Assembly (NCBI GenBank): GCA_922989275.2
Contig: OV277858.1
Coordinates: forward strand, 98,194,794-98,258,793
DNA from: Gari tellinella
Taxonomy: Eukaryota > Mollusca > Bivalvia > Cardiida > Psammobiidae
Direction: 5' to 3'
Length of the DNA: 64,000 bases
Below, in pieces: positions 34,403-44,460 of this stretch; position 1 is the stretch's first letter, and the number at the start of each line of letters is the position of its first letter. The notes beneath the pieces were generated by a model, which was not told the DNA's origin, did no database searches, and saw nothing but the letters and a program-made list of their open reading frames with translations. Made by a program: the position numbers and the translations under genes.

Positions 34403-35026
34403 AGAATGGCAGGTGAATACAGGTTCAACTGTAGAGACAATAACTATTGTAAGTAGAATGGCAGGTGAATACAGGTTTAACTGTAGAGACAATAACTATT
34501 GTAAGTAGAATGGCAGGTGAATACAGGTTTAACTGTAGAGACAATAACTATTGTAAGTAGAATGGCAGGTGAATACAGGTTTAACTGTAGAGACAATAAC
34601 TATTGTAAGTAGAATGGCAGGTGAATACAGGTTTAACTGTAGAGACAATAACTATTGTAAGTAGAATGGCAGGTGAATACAGGTTTAACTGTAGAGACAA
34701 TAACTATTGTAAGTAGAATGGCAGGTGAATACAGGTTTAACTGTAGAGACAATAACTATTGTAAGTAGAATGGCAGGTGAATACAGGTTTAACTGTTGAG
34801 ACAATAACTATTGTAAGTAGAATGGCAGGTGAATACAGGTTTAACTGTTGAGACAATAACTATTGTAAGTAGAATGGCAGGTGAATACAGGTTTAACTGT
34901 AGAGACAATAACTATTGTAAGTAGAATGGCAGGTGAATACAGGTTTAACTGTAGAGACAATAACTATTGTAAGTAGAATGGCAGGTGAATACAGGTTTAA
35001 CTGTAGAGACAATAACTATTGTAAGT
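34403..35026. repeat. 52-bp minisatellite, 12 copies
   Basis: The unit starts AGAATGGCAGGTGAATACAG and contains the imperfect palindrome ACAATAACTATTGT. Copies are nearly identical: the first has one C for T, and two central copies carry TTGAG for AGAG. Short open frames inside are by-products. Confidence 0.95.
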
Positions 35027-35433
35027 GTGCCTTGTCTACAGACTAATGACCGTGACTTGCATTACATTTCACATAAATAATTTTCTGCTCACCCTTGACC
35101 TTTAAATCTGTCACACCCAACTCTGATTTCATCTGCCAATCATATTTTGTATACTTTGTATGTTACACTTGCAACCTTATACAGCTATATTTTCAAAATG
35201 GACTCTTTGGTTTCAGTTTTAGAAGTCCATTTAGTATAGAAGGGGTAGGGTTACAGTGTTTTGTTTTTAAGAATTTCAAAAACAAACAAAGTGTCTTGAT
35301 TCTGCTCTTTACCTACACTGTTAACAAATATGTCATCCTTTTTCCTTTTAATTCACTTTTAAAAAATAAGAATCATAAAGTTTTATTTCAATTTTGCCAT
35401 AAAACTTTCAGCATTACTTTTGTCATACGTACA
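35027..35433. other. AT-rich stretch without a supported gene
   Basis: A 131-codon phenylalanine-rich plus-strand open frame (35095-35490) reflects T-rich sequence and runs into a family A element. A family J right arm (GCATTACTTTTGTCAT) lies near 35410. Confidence 0.5.
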
Positions 35434-35686
35434 TTAACCCTGTCCCTCATAGAAGCGACTTTTAGCGTATTTAATATATTCCTCCGCTGAAGAAAATAGT
35501 TCTTGTTTATACCCTCATGAACAATAACCATTACAAATATTTTCTATAACTTAACAGATTTTAGCTTAAAGCAGGCTGAAAGTAAAGCAGAATGTGCCTT
35601 AAGGCACATTCTGCTTTACTTTCAACCTGCTTTAAGTGGTCACCTGTTTTTCAAAACTAGAATCAGGGTATGGAGTAATGGGTTAA
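35434..35686. mobile_element. Family A element, complete
   Basis: It has TTAA at both ends and a cassette 1 hairpin at 35564-35635 with tip GTGCCTTAAGGCAC. A second GGTAAAGGGTTAA follows at 35693-35705, as if this copy landed close to another element's end. Confidence 0.8.
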
Positions 35687-35931
35687 CGCTGAGGTAAAGG
35701 GTTAAATAGTAACCAACCAGTAGTAGTCCACAAACAGTAACTGTTGCCTCCGAGTACAATTAGTTGTACAGTACTCAATTGTAACTTCAGTTCAAAATTT
35801 TTAAAAAAAATGCTGAGTTTTGATATTACAATTTTTTTCATCTCTCATTCTATTCACTGAATATTGACCTAAATTTTCAACTGACGTCATGAAAATGAAT
35901 TAAAAACATGAAACATTTTATCATGATCATG

Positions 35932-36187
35932 CAGGGCTGCCATAAGTTGACATGAAAAATCCTAAGATTTCCAAATTTGAATTTTTCAAGTGCGATTTTA
36001 CGAATCATACCTTTACCCCAATAGCCTTTTTCTTAACTTGCTGACATGTGACTACTTAAAGCAGACTGTAAGTAAAGCAGAATGCACCTAAGGGTGCATT
36101 CTGCTTTACTTTCAGTCTGCTTTAAGCTACAATGTACTGGGAAAAAATCCGGAGATTTAGGAAAAACCCGGAGAAATGGCAGCCCTG
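35932..36187. mobile_element. Family I element, copy 2
   Basis: Intact ends CAGGGCTGCCATAAG and AATGGCAGCCCTG are directly flanked by ATCATG on both sides. The hairpin at 36055-36126 carries mirrored changes relative to copy 1 (GCAGACTG/CAGTCTGC against GCAGGCTG/CAGCCTGC). Confidence 0.85.
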
Positions 36188-36595
36188 ATCATGATGTTGT
36201 TAAACATGGCTTTACGTAAGCCTGGCCTTGTTGGGTTTTGAACCAGGAAGCAAACACTCAAGGTTAAGGTGATAAAAAACACAAGTATGTGCCAAGTTTC
36301 GTCATAATCTGAACTTTGATATGGGAAGATGATGCCAAGATCCATTCAAACATCTATGTAATGTATTGACCTCAAGAACTTCTTAGCAAGTTCAAAGATT
36401 GAATAAGGACAACACCTATTATACTTTGCCAAAATATCTACGTTGGTATTTACCTTTTTCTCCGAACAATTATCTTAAGAACCCTTTAACCCATTACTAC
36501 ATATGTTGTAGTCATGAATATGAACTGTAAGAAATATTTTCTATGTCAATGCAACTGATAGCCTAAAGCAGACTGAAAGTAAAGCAGAATGTGCC

Positions 36596-37090
36596 TTAAC
36601 CCTTTACCCCATAGCCTGTTTCTAGTTTTGAAGACAGGTGGTCACTTAAAGCAGGTTGAAAGTAAAGCAGAATGTGCCTTAAGGTGCATTCTGCTTTACT
36701 TTCAGCCTGCTTTAACCCATTACCCCTTAAAAACGCCTTTTTACGCCTCTATTTATTCCTCCACTGAAGAAAATAGTTCCAATTTATACAGCCAAGAATA
36801 TGTATCAGAAGAAATATTTTCTATATCCTTGCAGATGGTAGCTTAAAGCAGGCTGAAAGTAAAGCAGAATGTGCCTTAAGGCACATTCTGCTTTACTTTC
36901 AACCTGCTTTAAGTGGTCACCTGTTTTCAAAGCTAGAAATAGGCTAAGAGGTAATGGGTTAAGCTACTATCTGCTAGGGTATAGAAACTATTTCTTTGGA
37001 TACTTATGAGTGTATAAATTGGAACTATTTTCTTCTGTGGAGGAATAAATTAATTTTGCTAAAAGGCGCTTCTATGGGGGAAAGGGTTAA
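36596..37090. mobile_element. Middle family A element of the nest
   Basis: It has TTAACCCTTTACCCCATAGC at the left and GGGGAAAGGGTTAA at the right. Its complete hairpin tip is GTGCCTTAAGGTGC. The right base TTAA of that hairpin is the entry point of the inner copy. Confidence 0.8.
36712..36962. mobile_element. Inner family A element of the nest
   Basis: It is bounded by TTAA on both sides and has a fully paired hairpin with tip GTGCCTTAAGGCAC. Removing 36716-36962 joins CCTGCTTTAA to GCTACTATCTGC, the normal family A continuation. Confidence 0.85.
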
Positions 37091-37117
37091 GCTCGTATCT
37101 GCTAGGATATGGAAAGT

Positions 37118-37173
37118 ATTTCTTATAATGATGATGATGATGATATTTCTTCTTCTTCTGATGATGATGATGA
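37118..37173. repeat. ATG and TTC microsatellites
   Basis: ATG units (about 37118-37144), TTC units (37147-37159) and GAT units (37160-37173) lie 75 bp upstream of the second exon. Confidence 0.85.
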
Positions 37174-37248
37174 CAAAGATCGTCAAAGAGGGCTTATTTC
37201 ATGTGTCATGTATTTTACTATACAGTCTAGTATTTGTTTATTTTACAG

Positions 37249-37370
37249 GAAGGTCCAAGAGTCACATCTAATGCAGGGGACACATTAAAATCGTTCTGTA
37301 GGTGGCAGGCTGCCAACAACGAGGACGAAACTAGCCGATACCACTATGACACCGCGGTATTCATCACAAG
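37249..37370 (+). CDS. ADAMTS: ADAMTS metalloprotease (ADAMTS9/20-like), catalytic-domain exon
   Basis: This exon encodes 40 residues plus two bases: EGPRVTSNAGDTLKSFCRWQ, then AANNEDETSRYHYDTAVFIT and AG of a split arginine codon. The FC-x-WQ motif followed about 16 residues later by HxDTAxxxTR is diagnostic for the ADAMTS reprolysin domain; the cysteine takes part in a conserved disulphide. It follows the segment encoded at 8309 without gap. TTTATTTTACAG precedes the exon and AG|GTATGT follows, giving 122 nt, phase 0 start and phase 2 end. The second H of the usual HHDTA is Y here. In the family the next exon starts DIC and leads to the HExxH zinc site; it was not found in 37371-64000. GC content and codon-like structure stand out from the AT-rich surroundings. 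Confidence 0.9.
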
Positions 37371-37404
37371 GTATGTTCTCCACCCTTTCTTAAAGCTTTA
37401 GTAC

Positions 37405-37639
37405 CATAACCCATTATTCCATAATATGCCTTTTTACGCCTTTAATTCAAGCAGATTGATAGTAAAGCAGAATGTGCCTTAAGGCACATTCTGCTTTACT
37501 TTCAGCCTGCTCTAAGCTACTACCTAGGATAAAGACAGACATTTGTTTCGGTACATATTCATGACTGTATAAAGTGGAACTAAGTTCAATGGAGGAGTAA
37601 ATTAAAGGCATAAAAATGTGTATTTATGTAGTGGGTTAA
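37405..37639. mobile_element. Family A element next to an exon
   Basis: It starts 35 bp after the exon donor. The left arm is shortened by about 90 bp. The hairpin tip is GTGCCTTAAGGCAC. It ends AGTGGGTTAA. Confidence 0.7.
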
Positions 37640-37667
37640 CATTACATTGCTTGTAACTGAATTGGAT

Positions 37668-37906
37668 TACCATGCCAGGGGTCATGAGTTTGATCCCTCG
37701 CAGGACCAAGTCTTTCGGATGAGACTTAATAAAACCGAGGTCCGCTGTATCAGTGCTTTACACTGGGCATCTAAAAGAACAAGAGAGATCTGTCTATGAT
37801 TAGAGTAGGGCATCACGCCTGTGTTCTCTGTATCTGCTACCCTCTCTCTGGGGCGTCCAATTAGCCCATAGATGGCATGGACGTTAACAAACAAAACAAA
37901 ACAAAA
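37668..37906 (+). mobile_element. tRNA-derived SINE, 5'-truncated
   Basis: It is flanked by a 13-bp direct repeat AACTGAATTGGAT (37655-37667 and 37907-37919). The B-box region GAGTTTGATCCC is present but the A-box end is lost, as expected of incomplete reverse transcription. It ends in an ACAAAACAAAA tail and matches 3681-4034. Confidence 0.85.
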
Positions 37907-38157
37907 AACTGAATTGGATGCAAACTATATGAGGCTCAAAGATATTGAAAAATGCTGACATGCATGGACAAAGAAAGATCTGGAAAGTGTGAGTCTTGTG
38001 TCAAGACATAACCTGAGTATTCTTCAAAGATTGATCTTTGCATTTGGTTTTCTTGTCATTAGTTTTTTTTGTCAGTAAAATTACAAAGATAAATCATTGA
38101 TAAATCGTTGTGAGTCACCTGCTGTGACATAAAACATGCAATAACGGAGCTCCCTTG

Positions 38158-38372
38158 TTCAACTCTCTTGCATGCCGGGTAATTTTTACGTCTGCAATAA
38201 TAATTGTCATCTGCCTCTGTTTTAAAAATAGATTTTTCGAAATTTCTTTTGAAAACAGGGTTTTAAGGTCAAACAGTTTGGATACTGATGAGACGCGGCA
38301 TTTCATCAGGACCCAAACTGATTGCAAAAGTAATCACTTTGGTACATCTCCATCCTAGCATGGGAGAGTTAA
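38158..38372. mobile_element. Family B element
   Basis: TCAACTCTCTTGCATGCCGGG is the left end and CATGGGAGAGTTAA the right. The hairpin at 38271-38324 has lost several tip bases. A degenerate cassette 2 repeat follows at 38409-38485. Confidence 0.65.
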
Positions 38373-38520
38373 CCTGACCGTCATCTGCTGTAAAAAATTG
38401 TTGTCTGTAATTTTATTGTCAAACAATTTGGATCCTGATTAGACACAGGTTTACCTGGGGTCTGAAGCTGGGTTCAAACCTGTTTGTAATGTCTAGTCAT
38501 CATGATGAACAGATGACGGG

Positions 38521-38726
38521 TTAACTCTTTCCTCCCTGAAACTTCAAATGGACAATTCCAGTTTCCATCTAAGTCTAGTCCATTTCTGACTTTAAAGGGT
38601 TGTTTTTGTCAATGTTCGGAGCCCTCTGATCTGGGTCTTCACTGTTTGTATAGGACATGTGTACTATTCACATGTACACTGTTTGAAAAGCACGCCTATA
38701 TGCGGGACTAAGGTTCAAAGAGTTAA
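38521..38726. mobile_element. Family D element, one hairpin arm deleted
   Basis: It has TTAA at both ends, but CAATGTTCGGAGCCCTCTG shows that one arm (with GACAAACAGTGAAGACC) is missing. This is the same element family as 10326-10527 in the opposite orientation, with the deletion on the equivalent side of the apex. Confidence 0.75.
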
Positions 38727-38802
38727 CCCTGAAAATGCGGAACCCATCTTGATTGGCAATTGCAATTAGTTTGGATCCCGATCAGATGCCAAGTTACTAA
38801 AT

Positions 38803-39057
38803 CAGGGCTGCCATAAGTTGATATGAAAAATCCTAACATTTAAAAATTTGCATTTTTCAGGTGCGATTTTACGAATCGTACCTTTACCCCTTAGCCTTTT
38901 TCTTGTTTCGTTGACATGCGACTTCTTAAAGCAGGCTGTAAGTAAAGCAGAATGCGCATTAGGGCGCATTCTGCTTTACTTTTAGCCTGCTTTAAGCTAC
39001 CATGAAATTGAAAAAAATCCGGAGATTTAGGAAAATTCCGGAGAAATGGCAGCCCTG
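38803..39057. mobile_element. Family I element, copy 3
   Basis: Ends CAGGGCTGCCATAAG and AATGGCAGCCCTG are directly flanked by CTAAAT (38797-38802 and 39058-39063). It interrupts a cassette 2-like hairpin: GGATCCCGATCAGATGCC on the left and CTCATCAGGATC on the right. Confidence 0.85.
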
Positions 39058-39063
39058 CTAAAT

Positions 39064-39512
39064 AGTAAATACATGTACACCTCATCAGGATCTAAACTTG
39101 TTGGTGCTGGTATCAAATGTTTCATCAGTTACAATCACAGGGTCATTTTAGTGGTCATAATAGTTTTACTTTATAATCCATATATTTATAATCCGATGCA
39201 CATCAAAGCGTCTGGCTGATTGGTTCAGTGGTTGGGAATTCATAGCCTATATATGTGTGATCCTCATCCATAATATACTAAATGATTTCATTCAGTTGTT
39301 TGAAGATTATCTCATTCATCAAACACATGTATGGATTTTAGTTTTTCTCAATGAAATGTTTGAATGTGATAAATGTTGTATTTGATTTCCCAGTTTGTGC
39401 TTTCAATTTTTACAAATGATAGTTTCTTAATGGTTTGCATTATTTGAATTAAGTGCACTAATATGGCCATTCAATAACAGCACCTGAATAACACATAAAT
39501 GATTGTTACTAT
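39064..39512. other. No recognised feature
   Basis: AT-rich intronic sequence after the remnant hairpin arm at 39083-39100. Confidence 0.45.
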
Positions 39513-39726
39513 TTAACCCTTAGCCCGCCAAATAAATTGTCGTTTGCTATATTTCTCATCTGCTTCAAGTTTCAAAGTGCTTCAAAGTTGCTCAAAATTG
39601 CTGAAAATGTTGTCCGAGTGTCAAACAGCTTGGGTCCGGATGAGACGCCGAGTTATTCGGCGTCTCATCCGGATCCAAGCTGTTTGCATATGGAGCTATA
39701 GTCGTGAGTGGCAGGCTAAGGGTTAA
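39513..39726. mobile_element. Family C element, reverse orientation
   Basis: This 214-bp copy has TTAA at both ends. It differs from the two other copies at several bases, including the hairpin tip (CCGAGTTATTCGG). Confidence 0.85.
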
Positions 39727-40060
39727 TTCAGGATGAAAGTGATGTATAGGAGCTTTCTGCATTACCTTCATCCTTCATCCTTTCGGAGCCCTCTGATCTG
39801 GGTCTTCACTGTTTGCATAGGACAAGTGTACTATTCACATGTACACTGTTTGAAAAGGACGCCTATATGCGGGACTAGGGTTCAAAGGGTTAAGGCACAT
39901 TTCTGCTTTTCTTTCAGCTTGCTTTAAGCAACCATCTTCTAGAATATAGATAATTGCCTTTTGATTCATAGTTATATCTGTATAAAACGGAACTATTTTC
40001 TTCAATGCAGGACTAGATTGAAGGCGTAAAAAGACGTATTGTTTGGGGGGAATAGGTTAA
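39727..40060. mobile_element. Family D right part joined to a family A right half
   Basis: A short family J-like hairpin (39727-39777) leads into the right arm of a D element (39778-39893, ending GGTTCAAAGGGTTAA). The next bases GGCACATTTCTGC are the right arm of a family A hairpin, which continues to 40060 (AATAGGTTAA). The D element apparently entered the A apex TTAA. Confidence 0.65.
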
Positions 40061-40996
40061 CGGCTAAATGATCACTAAACACGAGTTCGACTGTATACAA
40101 TGATTTATCTTGCACTTTCAATCTGCATTATCATTCAAAGCTTTTAAGAGATTAAATTTTCATAACAGGGGAAGCATTCCATTCAAAAGTTATTAATGTG
40201 CACTTTGCTACTTTGTAACTGCAGTTAAACACGTGTTTAGTGACAATTTAATGAATCGACATCGAGATCGCTAAAGATATAAAAGTGCTTAATGCAGGAT
40301 TAAAAGTCTGGGGAAGGTGTCTACATATCTTTCAACATGCATTAACATTTGCATGAAGGGTTTAAATAATAAAGCTCTTTTAAGCTCTTACATTTAAGCA
40401 GCTACCTGTCTTACGCACTCCATACTAAGACGTGGTGTTACACTGTCTAGTTGTAACCCCAAGTCTGGTCAGGCTCCAATTTGTTTGCCAATCCTATTAG
40501 AATAAATAATCAGAATTGTCAAAAAATGTCCTTTTCTCCATTTTATTGTGTTTCGTTTGGGTTTCATTTGCGTTTAAATGGGAAAGAATCTCCACTGTAT
40601 GTTTATAAACGGAAGTAACCTACTAACATAATGTGATGGATGCGAGAGACCCAGTCAGGATGTTAAATCTTTACAAATGACCATAAATTTACAAACATAA
40701 AAAGGTGAGACCTTTGTGATGTCAGTCCTTTATTGGTAACTTTCTCTTGTTGATGACAATGTGACTGGAGTTTATAAACAGTGTAGATCCAGATCAGATG
40801 ATGAGTAACGCGGTGGCTAATCATGATTAATATTGCATGGGGTTTGTTTTATAGATTTCTCCAGGTGAAAAAGATATAAAATTAAAGTTGGTAAGAAAAT
40901 GTAAAGCAGACAATACTGCAACAGGGAAAGAGTTAATAGTACATCTTTCATAGGTACAGTTAAAATTTGTTTAAAGCGATCATTAATTCATGAAGG
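40061..40996. other. Sparse decayed repeats
   Basis: A degraded family J arm (TGCTTAATGCAGGATTAAAA) lies at about 40288-40345. A decayed family L element with AACAGTGTAGATCCAGATC lies at about 40760-40935, ending AAAGAGTTAA. Nothing else was recognised. Confidence 0.4.
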
Positions 40997-41184
40997 CAGG
41001 GCTCCAGATAAAGGGAGTATTTCAAAAACTAAAATCTTTATTTTTGCATCAAACCCCATAGTGTCACTACTCATTAGAATCGTCTCTTTGAAACGATTCT
41101 AATGAATAGTAACAACACAGGATTTGGTGCTTAAATGAATGAGAAAATGCTGGATTTGTTCAGTCTCTCTTATCTGGAGCCCTG
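40997..41184. mobile_element. Family F element
   Basis: It runs from CAGGGCTCCAGATAAAG to CTTATCTGGAGCCCTG with the hairpin at about 41066-41110, loop TTT. Confidence 0.75.
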
Positions 41185-41363
41185 TGAAGAATGCAATGAT
41201 GACATCTCACAAGACAGGTGACTGTTTAATGCAGTACAAAAGTGGGCTGGAGGACGCGATACATTAGCATGGAGGTTAAAAGTATGAGAAAAGATACTAG
41301 ATGAAAACAATATCCAAAACAATCCGCCCATGGAAGTCGCTTCAAATGTTTTTACCTATTCCT

Positions 41364-41826
41364 GATAGTACATATTTATGACTGTATAAATTGGAAATAT
41401 TTTCTTCAGTAGAGAAATAAATTAAAGGCGTAAAAAGGAGTATTTATGGTGTAATGGGTTAAGCTACCTTCTGTATTCAACACCATTAATGAATATGTTG
41501 GTTAATCTGCTACCCCATAGCCTGTATCTCGTTTTGAAGACAGGTGGCTACTTAAAGCAGGTTGAAATTAAAAGTAAAATGCGCCTTTTAAGCTACCATT
41601 TGCTAATATGTAGGAAATATTTCTTGTATTGTACATTGTTTACTGTATATAGGCCTTTAGGAGCAATCTGCCTTACTTTCAGCCTTCAAGCTACCTGGTC
41701 AACTGCTAGTATATTGGAAATATTTCAAATGGTGCATTTTGACATGATTGATTAAAATGGAACTCTTTTCTTCAGAGGCAGAATAAATTAAATGTGTAAA
41801 AAGGGGTATATATGGAGTAATGGGTC
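41364..41826. mobile_element. Family A fragments, rearranged
   Basis: A right half ends GTAATGGGTTAA at 41462. A second composite (41496-41826) has ACCCCATAGCC, one hairpin arm, and two successive TGCTA..GGAAATATTTC arms, which suggests two copies recombined. Confidence 0.5.
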
Positions 41827-41901
41827 TTTCGAAATTATCACATGAAAATGTAGCAAGTACAGCAGAGAAGACATTTACGCTGAAACTATTATCTATCAAG
41901 T

Positions 41902-41967
41902 GCAAACAGTTTGGAGCCAGATGAGATGCCGGGTAACCCGGCGTCTGATCAGGCTCCAAACTTTTGC
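41902..41967. repeat. Cassette 2 hairpin
   Basis: GGAGCCAGATGAGATGCCGG pairs with its complement around GTAAC. Substitutions such as GGAGCC/GGCTCC are mirrored. Confidence 0.7.
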
Positions 41968-41989
41968 CATTCAGGTTCAAATGAACATT

Positions 41990-42660
41990 CAAAATTGTCA
42001 AAAAAACTTCATTTTCTACATTTTATTGCATTGTGTTTAAGTGGGAAAGAATAATGTCTTCTCGACTGTAACCCTTGAGATTAATGTGATAAGTTGCTGG
42101 GTGTTGAAGGGTATTGGTTAAAGGTTATCACTGGTTATCTGTCAGCACAAATGGTTGTTTTGTCGTGCACCGCCACTACCTGTCCCTAAAGTGATTTTCA
42201 AATGTGTTCTTTTTGACACCTTGTAAATCACAGCAGGGAATTAGTGGGGAACAAAACACAGATTTACAAATTATAAAGGCCCAACTCCATCGTAAAAACC
42301 CACAGGGCATTGCTGTCAGATTTGTTAAAACCACTTTGACCAACTGAGAGTCAATTTAACTAATTAGTCATTGGGCTGTCTTGGGAGGAATGAGAGACGT
42401 AAGAATTCCAGTCCAGATTGCAACAGGTTTGTGAGATTAGTCAGCACGTATAAAAAAAGTGTAATTTGGCTTTATCTTTTAATGAATCTGCAGAATTTAG
42501 ACCTACGCAGATGTGCACTTGAATGAATTACAATGAAGGTTTGTCTGACAATGGGAGAAAAAATCTGTTGAAATATAGGTCAATGGCATACTGACATCAT
42601 TTTACTGACTTGGGGCCCATTTCATAAACCATCTTACTATTATGACAATATAATGTCCTA
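41990..42660. other. No recognised feature
   Basis: Intronic sequence without detected hairpins, terminal repeats or exons. Confidence 0.45.
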
Positions 42661-42664
42661 GATA

Positions 42665-42930
42665 CAGTGCTCCCTCCCTACAACGGCCCTCCAAAAACGA
42701 TTTCCTCTTTACAACAATGATTGCCGCTGTTATATCTAACCTTTTCACAGTTGCAATATTGGCTGCTTACAATTATTGTTGTCTGCTGTTTTTCTTACAT
42801 AATGGAAATTTTGACAGAAATAAAACATAATGACGAGTGACAAACAGCTTGAATCCAGATCAGAGGCTGCGTAAAAAGTGGCATCTGATCAGAATTCAAG
42901 CTGTTTGCAAATGTCAGCCAATTTACCTCA
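42665..42930. mobile_element. Family H element, one end lost
   Basis: TA precedes CAGTGCTCCCTCCCTAC. A cassette 2 hairpin (about 42841-42907) has arms GCTTGAATCCAGATCAGA and TCTGATCAGAATTCAAGC. The far terminus is not recognisable. Confidence 0.6.
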
Positions 42931-44400
42931 TGCTTTATCTTTATATGACAATTAAGATATTGCAACGAGTTCTTGGGTTTGTCAGTATAGTTGAAAAGTA
43001 TTATTTTCATCACAAAAAGTGTAAATTCTGCTGCATAATTATCTTGGTCTACTCTAGTCCACATGTGTATACTTAATTAGTATATGGAGCTATTTTTCGG
43101 CGTAGCTGTCTGATTTCTCATTGAGCCTCAAACCTTATATGGCCCAACCAATCGTGAATGACCAGAAATGAAAGCTTAAGGACACGTGCTTAAAATCGAA
43201 TAGTCTGATTGGGTAGCGGTTAGACTTGACTACTGACTTTTACAAATTTGTAAAATAAGAGACACAGACTGTTATAGGCTGATTTGCTATGTAGCGGTAC
43301 CAGTAGTAAACACGCCTTTCCGCTACTGCTAGTGAGTTATAACCGAGAAATTTTACGTGTCCCGACCGTTAGGTAGTGATTTGAATGACTTAGTGTTTCT
43401 ATTTTAAGATATGACATATTGTCTCAAGTTCGGCAATGATTTGATGCGTTCTGCAAATCAGAACGAAATTGTTCATAATAGAATTGATCATAATTTTAAT
43501 CTAGTACCAAGTATATGAAAAAGAAAGAATAGCAGTAACAATTCAGTGAGATTACGAGAAAACTGGCGTTTGAATTTAACCTAGATATCGAAAAGATTTC
43601 GATGGGTATTTTTTGTGTTAACACCGTTTTCCTCCAGCACATGCGCAACTCTGTGACCTCAAATGTAAACAAACCGTGATTTTTTTAACGCGATCACAAT
43701 CTCTACCCAACAACACGTAGATACCTAAAACGTACATTGCTACACTTTGTAGATATTATAATAAATCAGAACATAGAACTAACTCTACAAGACAAATTCC
43801 ATACACGAATTCTTGAAGTTTATTTACCGGTGGCAACATGAATTTCTCATTTGAGGGGTCGTTTCAAACAATTCATATTCGGCAAATTTCGGGGGTGCTT
43901 TCCAAAAATCTCAAATCAAAATCAGGTGATTGAGAATATTTAAACAATCAAACCATATTTAAAGTATAAACAACTAACAAAAGAGCACACACATACGAAT
44001 TTTAGTAATTTATGGTATCTACAAATTACAAAATAAAAATTATACACGTAGATCTAGACATGGAAGTATAATTCCGTGATCTAGATCTGTCTTTAAAAAT
44101 TCTCATCACTTTCAGTCACATCCTAGGAAGAAGTAAGTGCAATTCAATTGGCTTATAAAGATGGAAGTGGAAATTTGCAAAAACTCATTCTTGGCGACTC
44201 TCAAGACCTTCAGTCTTTGATTATATGTATGTGGTCGTAGATTACTGCGCGTGTCTTATTAGATAAATATTAAGCTTAATATCCTGATTTACCATCCTAT
44301 TTATTGCAACTTGGATAAAATCAATTCCATATACAGCATTACCTTCATCACCCATTTCGCCGAATATCTTTTTTAAAGATATTTCTTGTTTCAGCTGGCC
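42931..44400. other. Repeat-poor block of about 1.4 kb
   Basis: No hairpin element of any family was seen. It contains ACGTAGATCTAGACATG facing a partial complement at about 44046-44092. No exon was recognised. Confidence 0.45.
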
Positions 44401-44403
44401 TTA

Positions 44404-44460
44404 GACGGCACCTGTCACAAAATTAGCATGCTGTCACAGGGGCTCAGTGATGAGACTAGG
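44404..44460. repeat. Inverted repeat partner of 46932-46998
   Basis: GACGGCACCTGTCACAAAA through GATGAGACTAGG aligns with the reverse complement of 46932-46998 at roughly 85 percent identity by eye. Confidence 0.6.

Larger units (their letters stand above)
36486..37125. mobile_element. Outer family A element of a three-level nest
   Basis: The left arm TTAACCCATTACTACATA runs to GAATGTGCC at the hairpin apex. There a second family A element (36596-37090) enters at TTAA. After it comes GCTCGTATCTGCTAGG, not the expected GGCACATTC arm, so the outer copy's right part is rearranged. Confidence 0.65.
8393..37248 (+). other. 28.9-kb ADAMTS intron filled with hairpin MITEs
   Basis: It begins GTAAGT and ends TTTATTTTACAG. 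The two flanking exons are adjacent in the ADAMTS protein, so no exon is expected in between and none was recognised. By eye, well over half of its length is short inverted-repeat elements. Confidence 0.7.

Noticed and set aside
34403..35026. Possible CRISPR-like array of regular repeats
   Set aside because: Units are contiguous 52-bp tandem copies without unique spacers, in a eukaryotic intron.
35095..35490. 131-codon plus-strand open frame rich in F, L and S
   Set aside because: Composition follows T-rich sequence, its end lies in a family A element, and no domain or splice context supports it.
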